From Takifugu bimaculatus (lineage: Eukaryota > Chordata > Actinopteri > Tetraodontiformes > Tetraodontidae): DNA of 64,000 nucleotides. Positions 14,100 through 24,400 of this stretch are shown here, piece after piece (position 1 is the first letter of the stretch; each line of letters opens with the position of its first letter). The notes below the pieces were generated by a model. That model was not told where the DNA came from. It did not search any database and saw only the letters and a list, made by a program, of their open reading frames with translations. Location: the NCBI GenBank assembly GCA_004026145.2, contig CP034994.1:11229509-11293508 (forward strand), read 5' to 3'. The position numbers and the translations under genes were made by a program.

Positions 14100-15370
14100 C
14101 ACGTCTTTCATTTAATAACTTTATTTCTTGAACAGAATATTTATATTGCAAATTTCACTGAGATAGTCAGATAATGAGAAACAGAGTATTAATTCTGCAA
14201 TGCAGATTTTAAAAATAAAAACCCAAAACCCAAACTACAACCTAAACTGAAGCACATGTGAAATAATGACTCTCAGTTTCAAATGAAGTAGCTATTCATT
14301 GGAGCTTTTTACAATAATTTAAACCATAACCTATACTTACTTATCTGTGAGGGGCTTTATTACATTTAAGCTTATTCAGTAGCTTAGAAGTTTTATGGCT
14401 TACTTTTGAAAAGGGCCAAAAATAGAGGGTGCAAATAAACTATACTTGTCTGACGATGGTAACTGATTGAACAGAGGCTGTAATAAGGTTGTTAGGAACA
14501 GCAAAAGTAAAGTTTCACCGAAAAGAAAGAGATGATGACACTGAAAATGGGATAGTAAATAAAAGTACCTATATCAAATATCACATCTGAAGATGCTGCA
14601 GCTCCGGCCAAGTCAGAATAACCCTTAGTGACATTAAATCCATCAGAGCTGGTGAGAGTAACATGTACATAAGCCCCAAAGACAACACCCATTAGGAAAG
14701 TGCTGAGCTCTTTATGAACAGCTGAGGCACCTCAGTCTCACCTCCACTGCTCCTCATTTAGGACAAATTGTTGATCATTAGTTCATACACGATCACACAC
14801 AGATGTTCTTTATATATCTGGTAGCTTCGAGAGTCTAAAATAGCTTTTCTGTGATGATTCCTGAAGAAACCATGAAATAATAATTATTTTCTTACTTTTA
14901 TTCTCTTGTCCATGAGTCATTCTCAGCTTCTGATGATTTTCATGCATAAATAAATAACCAGCAAAGAATTTGCTAATGATTCTTTTTAGGATTTATGTTT
15001 TCAAAATTCCATTTGTTTGAAAAGATGAGCTCCTTTGCTTGTCATATTTCATCAGTCGAATATCTTGGTCAGTATGTTCAAATGAAGTCATTCAGTATTA
15101 ATTTTATAACTTTATACAAAATAATATCAAAACTTTAAATGAATACAGTAATAAACTTTAATATATTGAATACTATTTAGATAGACTGTATTATAGTTGT
15201 TTTGTTGAATTTTCTTGAAACTGTAATTTTGTATCCCCATTCATTCATCAGAAAGGAGTGTTGATGTATTCTGGAAATAAAATAAGCATTAATTCATCAC
15301 TTCTTCATAGACGTGGACAGGTGTAACCTTAATATCTTGATGAGCGATCAGTTCTGTTTGCAGTGACGGC
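14100..15370. other. AT-rich flank upstream of rho, no gene
   Basis: Strongly AT-rich sequence with no supported reading frame on either strand. It separates the CTCF-like motifs from the compact rho promoter and may contain distal rod enhancers, which cannot be recognised by eye. Confidence 0.5.
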
Positions 15371-15451
15371 TGGATTAGATATTAACGGTGTCCTAAATCA
15401 TTTTGTGCTGACGGATTTGGAAAGTGATAATCCGAGGCGGGCCTTTAAAAA
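15371..15451 (+). promoter_or_regulatory. Proximal rhodopsin promoter (CRX, NRL and TATA-like motifs)
   Basis: Four motifs are visible in order: GGATTA at 15,372-15,377 (CRX/OTX type, reverse orientation), TGCTGAC at 15,406-15,412 (NRL/Maf half site), TAATCC at 15,428-15,433 (CRX/OTX type, forward), and a TATA-like TTTAAAAA at 15,444-15,451. The start codon is about 95 bases after the TATA-like box, so transcription probably starts near 15,475 with a 5-prime leader of about 70 bases. CRX plus NRL control of rhodopsin is established in vertebrate rods; occupancy here is inferred from motif identity and spacing. Confidence 0.65.
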
Positions 15452-15546
15452 CCAGGCCTGGGTTCCTCTGTAACAAGGTCCCCCTCTGTCACTCTTCTTG
15501 CCAGCCAGAAGAACCACTGAAGGGCTGATCCCAACGAGCTGCAACC

Positions 15547-16608
15547 ATGAACGGCACGGAGGGACCATTTTTCTATGTCCCTATGGTAAACACCACCGGC
15601 ATCGTCCGGAGTCCTTATGATTACCCTCAGTACTATCTCGTCAACCCAGCAGCTTACGCCGCTCTGGGTGCCTACATGTTCCTGCTCATCCTTCTCGGCT
15701 TCCCCATCAACTTCCTCACTCTGTATGTCACCATTGAACACAAGAAGCTGCGGACCCCTCTAAACTACATCTTGCTCAACCTGGCAGTCGCCGACCTCTT
15801 CATGGTGTTCGGAGGATTCACCACAACGATGTACACCTCTATGCACGGCTACTTTGTGCTTGGACGCCTTGGTTGCAATCTGGAAGGCTTCTTCGCCACC
15901 CTGGGAGGTGAGATTGGCCTCTGGTCGCTAGTTGTTTTGGCTATTGAAAGGTGGGTGGTCGTCTGCAAGCCCATCAGCAACTTCCGCTTCGGGGAGAATC
16001 ACGCAATCATGGGTTTGGCCTTCACCTGGATCATGGCCTCTGCCTGTGCCGTTCCCCCTCTCGTCGGCTGGTCCCGTTACATCCCTGAGGGCATGCAGTG
16101 TTCATGCGGAGTCGACTACTACACCCGTGCAGAGGGATTCAATAACGAGTCCTTTGTTATCTACATGTTCGTCTGCCACTTCCTCATTCCACTGATAATC
16201 ATCTTCTTCTGCTACGGCCGTCTGCTCTGCGCCGTCAAGGAGGCCGCTGCTGCCCAGCAAGAGTCCGAGACCACCCAGAGGGCTGAGAGGGAGGTCACCC
16301 GCATGGTCATTCTCATGGTCATTTCCTTCCTGGTATGTTGGTTACCATATGCTGGTGTGGCCTGGTGGATCTTCACACATCAGGGCTCTGAGTTTGGACC
16401 CGTCTTCATGACCATCCCGGCCTTCTTTGCCAAGAGCTCCTCCATCTACAACCCGATGATCTACATCTGCATGAACAAGCAGTTCCGCCACTGCATGATC
16501 ACCACCTTGTGCTGTGGAAAGAACCCCTTCGAGGAGGAAGAGGGCGCGTCCACTACTTCCAAGACCGAGGCCTCTTCCGTCTCCTCCAGTTCTGTGTCTC
16601 CTGCGTAA
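15547..16608 (+). CDS. rho: Rhodopsin (rod visual pigment), intronless
   Basis: A single exon encodes 353 residues, the normal length for fish rod opsin. This is the G-protein-coupled receptor that binds 11-cis-retinal in rod outer-segment membranes and activates transducin. Bovine-numbered landmarks are all present: N2 and N15 glycosylation sites, D83, counterion E113, E122, disulfide C110-C187, ERW at 134-136, H211, W265, retinal-attachment K296, NPMIY at 302-306, palmitoylation pair C322/C323, a Ser/Thr-rich phosphorylation tail and the terminal VSPA trafficking signal. The start is the only ATG giving the invariant MNGTEGP amino end, in the context GCAACCATGA. The four intron positions of tetrapod rhodopsin are absent, as expected for the ray-finned fish retrogene. 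Residues D83, F261 and A292 suggest absorption near 500 nm, which is inference. The frame has no break. Confidence 0.99.
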   Translation: MNGTEGPFFYVPMVNTTGIVRSPYDYPQYYLVNPAAYAALGAYMFLLILLGFPINFLTLYVTIEHKKLRTPLNYILLNLAVADLFMVFGGFTTTMYTSMHGYFVLGRLGCNLEGFFATLGGEIGLWSLVVLAIERWVVVCKPISNFRFGENHAIMGLAFTWIMASACAVPPLVGWSRYIPEGMQCSCGVDYYTRAEGFNNESFVIYMFVCHFLIPLIIIFFCYGRLLCAVKEAAAAQQESETTQRAEREVTRMVILMVISFLVCWLPYAGVAWWIFTHQGSEFGPVFMTIPAFFAKSSSIYNPMIYICMNKQFRHCMITTLCCGKNPFEEEEGASTTSKTEASSVSSSSVSPA

Positions 16609-17015
16609 AGGGGCTTTCACCACAGCCTCAAGGGTCCGTCACACGAGAAGAAGACTTCTGCACCCCCGGGAAACGACTGCAGGCTCACATCCACAGAAAC
16701 AACCTCCTTTTTTTTTTTTGTATTTTTACAAACAAGTTGGTTCAACGTACAGACAGTCTCAGGGAAGGTCCTGTATATAAAACCATCCGACTTACTATCT
16801 GAGTTTTTTTTTTTCCTCAAAGGAAGGGAAAAAAATCTTTTACAGTTGGATCCTATATGATACTGGCTTATTTTTGAACGTAGAAGCATGTAATCGAGGC
16901 AAATTAAAGGCAAATAAAATGCACTTTGCAAATTACTTTTTCCGTTGATGTTTTACTTGCAGTTTGGGTGAATGTAGCAGATGAATAAATGTGAATAAAG
17001 AGTTCACAATGCACT
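16609..17015 (+). other. rho 3-prime untranslated region
   Basis: AT-rich sequence with poly-T runs follows the TAA stop and ends at a cluster of polyadenylation signals. It has no open frame that continues rho. The exact cleavage point is not visible; position 17,015 is an estimate from the last signal. Confidence 0.7.
16913..16999 (+). terminator. Cluster of three AATAAA polyadenylation signals for rho
   Basis: AATAAA occurs at 16,913-16,918, 16,984-16,989 and 16,994-16,999. The last two lie ten bases apart and are followed by a GT/T-rich stretch (GTCTTGAGTCAGTTTTC), the usual downstream element. Alternative 3-prime ends are therefore plausible. Confidence 0.7.
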
Positions 17016-18374
17016 TCTGTCTTGAGTCAGTTTTCTACTTTACAACCAATATTTTCATACCTAGCATGAAGATCCAGAGGTGTCTGGAGTGTCTAGTTGG
17101 TATAATCTCGTTTCAGCCACAGGTCACCTTGGTCTTAAATCCTGTTCTACCTTGAGGATTATGGCAGCATTAATAACCGATAAATATACGCTGCATTATA
17201 CCAACTCAAGTGGTCGACATTATTAATCACATTAATGAGAGGTCAACCGCAACTTAATGAATAAAGACAAATCAGCATTACAGAGACGTCCTCACCCTCA
17301 CTCCTGGGTTTAGTTCTTAAATCATATATAATAACGCATCAGTGTTTATGCATTGATTATAAACACAGAGTTTGCCTTTGCATTGAGCTGATTTTATCTA
17401 TAGTCACACTTTTTGTCAGTGCAATTCCTTTAGATCTCCGTTTTTATTTTTATCCAGAACATTTCCTCTGACCCCACAGAGAACCACAGTGTATATGGGC
17501 CCACGTCGTAGCTCTGCTGTCCTACCCAGAAGTCAGTCTGCCCAATACAAAAACCTGTCTGAAGGATCCTGTTTCTTCAGCCCTGAAACCTAAAGTGCAT
17601 GTTTTAAAAGTATGCCTTTAAGTGTGCATGTAAATGTAGTTTTAATAGTGTTAAAATGTGTGAGTAAGTGGTTCAGAAATGCAGCATGAAGGATGTCTGT
17701 GGTGCAAGATCAAATACAGAAAAGCTCTCATAATGACCTTAGTCATCTTAAAAGTCAATAAAATCCACTTTAATGGGATCTTTTCATTCTCTTAGCAGCG
17801 TCCACCAAATTAAAATACTCTAATGCCAACACGGGACACACAAATGGTAATGTGGTCATTTTCTTATAAGTCCAGCTGTTAAAAATTAAACAATCTTAAA
17901 CACTTCTGTGTGTTTGAACCCGTTGGTGTGTTTGAACGGTCCGACCAATTTAGATTCATTGGCGTGATACAATTTTAGCTTATTAATTAGAGAAGAGAGC
18001 TAATTATCAATGGCGTCTCAGTTAAGTGTCTTAAGTGTCTAATTAGCTAAAACATTTCTGCAGCTACTCTTCCTCTCATCTGCTTTGATAAAATGTCAAA
18101 AAGAAAATCAAATTCTAACTGCAGCAGATGTCGCCATAAATGTTTCTGACATTTCAACCAAACCCCAGTACAATGCTTAATGGAGGATAACGTTGCACCG
18201 TATGTGCCACATTTTTTTGGACCTAGAAACAGTCAAGTAACACAAATCGTGCCTTCCCACAGGGTCCTTTAGCTGTTCCAGCCTTCCATTTCCCCACTTT
18301 TCTCTAAAGTTGCATATTTCAAAGAACAGAATCTCCAGAGACAATAAACTGGCTATGCATGAATACATATCCAT
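17016..18374. other. Spacer between convergent rho and magi1, no gene
   Basis: About 1.36 kb of AT-rich DNA without a supported open frame. rho transcription enters from the left and magi1 transcription from the right, so it is a tail-to-tail intergenic region. Confidence 0.6.
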
Positions 18375-20308
18375 TTAGAATTTGTATTGAAAATTTTTAT
18401 TTGATAATAAAAATAGCATTCACAGACTTTTTTGATAGCTACATATACATTGTAATCCATCTCAGGGAAAGAAGAAGCTAGTTCACATCTACTTGTACTT
18501 AGACTAATGTTATGTATAGCTTCATGGGTCAAATAAAGCTATGAACAATGTAATATTTATATATGCATAGATTTATAAAAGAAAGAGAGAGATTGGCCCA
18601 TATACATGTACTGCTTTATCAACACATAGACAGCATTATGTTCAGAGCACAATGCAAGAACTAATGCTTTTTCAGAACACAGACTGCATACAAGTGCTTT
18701 ATAATACAAAGGCAGGCTAACCATCGAGAGAGATTCAAACCATCAAACAGTTATGGGTTGACCAAATACAGTCATTCATTTTAAAATGTCTTTACATACC
18801 TGATCAAGAGTAAATCAACATATTTCTCATAAATTGTCAGGTCCATTTCAGAGATATAAACACAATATCACATTCCTCACTGCTGAGGGTTCTCATAAAT
18901 TTCTCTTTTGTACAAGAAAAAGGCAACATTTTATTCCGTGATGGGTTCCTAATAGTTACATATGGAAAAAAAAAATCTTTACAGTGGGTGGGCCCGACAG
19001 ACCTTATGTGTATTTATATTTTCTTCTGTTAATACAGTACCATGGCAACGACAGTGATCAAATAACGCTTTAGTCGTGGTTTAGCCAATATAATCTTTAG
19101 TTTTCTAATGAAACATAAAACAGAATACAGACAGAACACGTTAGAAAGCAGCAGTCAGACTTCCAGTGGCGTGACAGTGTGGCTCAGCATGGCAGGTCGG
19201 TCATCTCCTTTTTCAGAATTACAAACAGCGTCAGGTCGTTTGTGTCGTGACCCAGGAGGTGGGCAGGGGCGGGTGATCCACAGGACTGAGCACATGGAGA
19301 TTATTCTCCAACAGAACCACCAGAACATGGTTAAACTCTGCCCAGGTGTGCACAATCACCTTGCACAGGGATTATTTATCCTCCTTTATTTCTGGTTTAT
19401 TTGATACATAAAATCCCATTTTAACTGCAGATTCATGGCTCAGACTCAAGCACAATTTAGAGAGACCAATTTAGTTAATTCCATTTAATTTCCCTTGTCG
19501 ATGTTCTGATTCCTTTCCTGTAAATTCTGGGCCCGATTTCAAACATTGGGTAGGAAACGTTTCTAAACGTTATCTGTCCCTTCCCCCCCTAGTTCTGTAT
19601 TTATGCCGAGGAGGGTGAGCTGCCACACATTTCAAGGATGCAACACCAGCATGCATCTCCAGGTACAGTGTACACTCCCATCTCTGTAATTATAAATGTA
19701 AAGCTTGTGCAAAATATGTGCCGAATTAAAAATAAATACGAATGTAAAAAAGGTCATGTGTGTATATATAATTATTACTTTCCGTCGGATCTTGAATTTA
19801 GATTGTGTCCAATGTGACTCTCACAGTTCTTAACCAGTGTCTTGTGCTATAGTTTGTTCAGCAAAGCAGGTCGGGGATGGAAACGACATCTAAAAACAAG
19901 TGGAAAAACAAGCCTAGTAGGTACAAGTTACCACAACTGGAAGAATATCCCATACCTCTGAGGAAACACTATTTAGTTTCAGAAATGCTTACGAAAAAAG
20001 CAATATCACTGATTTCATATGCAGGCACATACAATACCTTATCTATAGTACAACGACGTCTGTTATGTTCAAAATTATAAACTATAACCATGACAAAACA
20101 ACCGGCATGAACTGATAGAAGGATTGTACTCCTGCTGTTTTATGAATCTCAGGGTGGGATCACAAGTCGAGTCCGTCCAATCAGTTAATAAACCAGTAAA
20201 CAAATAAAGCACAAGCGTTAGTGTCCTCAGAAATCCACTTCCAGTGTACAGAACGTAGTTTGCACAGGTAGAGGAGAGAGAGGTGCAGGGGTGAGGGGGA
20301 TCTCTGCT
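18375..20308 (-). other. Probable magi1 3-prime untranslated region
   Basis: About 1.9 kb follows the magi1 stop on the minus strand without a coding frame. A minus-strand AATAAA is at 18,396-18,401; others lie near 18,934, 19,385 and 19,395 and could give shorter ends. The distal limit is an inference from the first of these signals, not direct evidence. Confidence 0.35.
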
Positions 20309-21406
20309 CTAGATGCTGAGGTCTTTAGGGCTGTCTTTGTACAGCCGTCTCTTAGGCTCTGGGAGCTGGTTTGGACTGTTGCCTACAGCGTTATTGTAAG
20401 GGCCCGTGTTGTTGTAGGCAGCATTGTTGTGTGCAGTGTTGTTCTTCATCATGCTGTAGTAGTCCTTCAGTCTGGGCACTGCTGCATAGTTCAGCTCGTC
20501 GCGGCTGTAGTTGCTGTCAGGGGAAGAGTCCCGCTCCGCTCTGTATCGTCTCTCCGGTGTCCCATTCGTCCGATACCTCTCCTCCCTCCTCTCCGAGGAT
20601 GAGTCTCTCAGGAGGTTGCCATTCTTTGTGCCTCTGTCGTACGTGCGGCCCCTGGGGAGAGACAAGGAGTCGCCGTTGCTGTTGGTGCGCTCAGGGGTTC
20701 CATTTTCCCTGACCCGCCCAGCCGTCTGCGAGTCCTTCAAGAGCCTGCGTTCGTAGAACTTGCGCTCGGGGGTGACTGCGAGGAAACCTCCGTCATCGTG
20801 CTCCCTTTCAGGTGTGCGTTCCCGGTGCGACCGCTCGGCCCTCCGGTCCATCGACTTGGCCCTCCGGCGATCGGGAGACGAGGCACGCTTTCGGGTAGGT
20901 GAGTGGTCAAGGGAGCCACGGCGCCGCCGAGGAACCGTCCCCTCCTGACACTGAACTGGTCGAGAGCTCTCGTCCCCGCAGTTTTTCAGCAGCTGCAGCC
21001 TTTTTCCCCGAGCTGTCCTTCCGCAGAGTCTTTAGGAGTTTAGAGATGCCGCTTTCCGACTCGGACTTCTTGACTTTGCGGCCTCGACTCTTCTTGGTGA
21101 TACTGCTGTTGCTGTTACTGGTTTCTAGAGCGTGCCCAGCGGGAATGCTTAGACTCTGATTATTATTCCAGGTGTGGTGATAGTGGGGGTTGAATTGCCG
21201 GCCTTGATAGTCCATCTGATCTGACCCAGCCCTGTCCCTCCCATCCCTGTCTCGGCCACGTGCAGAGTCCTCCTGGTATGATGATTTGTGAAGGTCTGGT
21301 GGATAACTGGACTCCGATGAGGTGTGATATCTGCTGCTGGGTGGCAGTGTTCTCACTTCCGGAGTGTTTTGTGTCCCGGGTGTGGGAGGGTGCCCGTCAC
21401 TGCCGT
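20309..21406 (-). CDS. magi1: magi1 exon 23: Arg/Ser-rich C-terminal tail and stop, frame-disrupted
   Basis: The exon starts after CTTCTACAG and encodes DGSDGHPPTPGTQ, ESSYPPDLHKSS, KKSRGRKVKKSESESG and ISKLLKTLRKDSSGKKAAAA. This first frame stops at 20,907 (ending APWLP) after about 166 codons. A second frame, shifted by one base, continues with PRRRRGSLDHSPTRKR, DRRRAKSMDRRAERS, TPERE repeats and the family ending RLYKDSPKDLSI with TAG at 20,309-20,311. The exon length (1,098) is one base too long for a single frame, so one extra base or an unseen event lies around 20,910-21,010. The likeliest site is the CCCC run at 20,974-20,977 (plus strand). The basic tail belongs to the long nuclear-capable isoform. 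Confidence 0.88.
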
Positions 21407-24400
21407 CTGTAGAAGAAGCAACACAAGAATGTTGAGGAGGGACAGTTTCACCTCTGGAAGACTTTGATTGTGACATATATGTCGGGGCTGGGAAATATTT
21501 CTTTTGGAGCCTCCGTATACAAGAACCAATGGTCAATTTTCAAGTTTAACTTGGAAGAGATTTGATTTTCTCTCTCATTCAGGCCATATCACCCAGCCCT
21601 CTTTCATATAGATGTGAACATATATCACTGAAGACAGCAGGCATACAGTAAATGATGTTGATGTCTTGTTTCACAGTTTGAAAACACAAAAATGCATCTG
21701 TGATACATTTCCTCTATCAGGCTGATACAAGGCAATGCCAGAAGCAACAGCAGGAGCAACACAGTGGCGAGTGTTTGGGCAGGGGTTACTTACAACAAAG
21801 CAAAAAAAGAAAAATGAAATAAAGAGCGTGTTTAGCTGCAGGTAGCCTGGACATGTTGCTAAAGCAGCAGCACATGATGAGCTTTGAGCAGTCAGAATTA
21901 TTTATGCCCGCTGCACATCATAGAGAGGCTTCACAGAAGTTGTGCGTATCTTCGGTTCAGGCATGACAACACAGGAAGCATGCATGCTAACAGAAGGCAA
22001 ACCCAGGGGCAAATGCACAATGTGGAGTTGAGGTGAGGATGAGCTGAAGGGGTGGATAAAATCGAAAGGAAAGTTTTGAGCGGGGATGGTGAACTGGGAC
22101 AGATTTGGCTACAAACCGTGGTCTGATTTTGGCCCATTAGGTAGAAACAGGGCTCTCCCATCTTGTCATTCCTCATAGTACCAACAGCGAGATGAGGAGC
22201 CATCATCGCTGGAGAGAGGAGGAAGAGCCCAGAAATGAGATAGAGAGAGAGAGAGAGAGGAAGGAGGAATAGAGAGAGGAAAAACAAAACAGACGAGCCT
22301 CAGCATCATAACAGAGAGAAGAAGGGTTTGTTGTGAAAGATATTACTACTTTACAGAGAGACACGACAGACAGCAAACCCCCAAATAAACCCGAGGAGTT
22401 CAGAGAAAGTGGGAGAGGAACATTCAGTCAAGAAGTGCGCCGTTGGGAGGGAATATTCCTTGAGCCGTGAAACTTTTCCGCTGTGTTTCATTAGAGAATT
22501 AATGAGTTTCTTGTTGATCACAAATCTCTGGTGTTGCATTTATCAGCAATGTCTGACAACTCTCTCCTGGGCTGAAACGGCGGCAGTTTGCTCTAAATTG
22601 ATGGATCAGAAAAGCACCTTAAATCACTCCTGAAGATGTATCCTAACATGGCCTCAACATATCGACCTACCGTATTCTGGTACCGACCCGTCCCCCCGTT
22701 TGAGGACAAGCCGAGCTCTACGCCCACCGTTCTTGATCAGCTCTATGGCACGGGAATGCTTCATGTTCTTTGTGCTCTCCCCATTAATCTCTAAGATCTC
22801 GTCTCCCACCTGAAACAGAGATGGAGGGGTTATTTTCTCAGGAGCTGAGTCAGAGGGTGTGCAGAGGCGGAATGAAGCATACGCTTACCCTCATCTTGCC
22901 ATTTCTGACAGCAGCGCCGTCTTCGGCCAGTCTCAACACGTATAGGTCCATGTTGTACTCCCGTCCTCCCCTCAAGCTGAAGCCGAAACCTTTACTGTCC
23001 CTCTCCAGGTCCACAGAGTAAAACTCTGCCTCCTACGAAAGAGACGAGGAGAAACTAATCCACAGCGTACACGGGAGTCCGAAGGTGAACCCAAATTTCA
23101 GGACTAATCGTCCAAACTAACCTGTCCCCCCCGTAAATGTGGACAGAATGTCAATGACTGTACAGTACTGCATGAATAATTAATGCAATAGTCTGTGAGG
23201 AGAGTGCAGAACACCACACAAGGGCACCGCAAGGACTGGACTGGAAGCATGTTTTCCAGGAGAACCTGGAAGGCCTTCCATGATTCCTTTGTTTCTACAG
23301 ACTGCTCTGGATGTGGATCAGAAAAGGATGGGAGCAATCTCACCTGAGTTTGTGTGGGTGGAGGTGGAGGAGCTCCTTTTGACTTTGAGTTATTCCTATA
23401 AAAAGGATTAAGGCATTAACTCGTATTGTATTGAACATAATTTGCTATGAATATGGAAGAATGATGAAAAAAAACAACAGGACGCTTACCGAGATTCTGA
23501 GGACTGGTGAGGTGTGTGTGTGGTGGTGATGGTGGCGATCTTCTCAGCGTTGGTCAGCAGAGAAGCATTGGAAGACTCTATCAAACACAGATGAGAAAGG
23601 TCACGTGAACAAAGGACCACCCTTGTGTTAAATGTGATTTTCAAAAGAGCAACACGTTGCCATCTACAAGTATGAACCCCCCCCCCTCGGGCTGCGCTAG
23701 CCGGCCTGATGCTAACACCCTGTGATGTTGTCATCTTCCATTTGCTCACGGCCAACCCGGCCCCAGCCTCCACAATAGCAGGGGGAGAAAAATGATTTGC
23801 CATCTTTGCTTGTGTTTCCCTTTTCTTGTTTCTTATGACCTGCACAACCAACACAGCCCACACTAATTTTACCTCAACTGGCAGGATGACGTCCTCTGAA
23901 AGTGCATCACTCGACCTGCCTGGGACAAGTCCCTCCTCTTACCTCTTTAGGAAGCGACCTCAAGAAGGCTACTACATTTATTACTGTTGGATGAACGAGA
24001 AAGAAACACACATGCTGCTAGCATGTGCTCTCTGCTCTTTGAACTCTTATTTAATCCTCTTTTTCTACTCCGCAGAGCACTTCACTGGCCAACCTGAAAC
24101 TCGGCTCTTTTTCTCACCGAAAATGTGAAGGCTGGTCTTTGTAACAGTTCTATTCTCCTCCCCAAGCCGAGCCAAAAGGATTTAGCGCCAACAGGAAGTG
24201 CTCTGAGTGACAGCACCAAATCAACAAAAGGGCCCTTACCATCACCCGGTATGATCCTGAGCGAGACGGTGTTCCCAGCCTCCTTGATGAGGTTGACGAT
24301 GTCCGAGTGTGACTTGTTGGTGATGGAGCAGTTGTTAACCGCCAGTATCCGGTCCCCGACTTTCAGCTTCCCACAGCGGTCTGCTGGGCTGCCCTCGATG

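Noticed and set aside
15445..15741. Minus-strand frame opposite the rho start
   Set aside because: Antisense shadow of the rhodopsin coding sequence and promoter with no domain.
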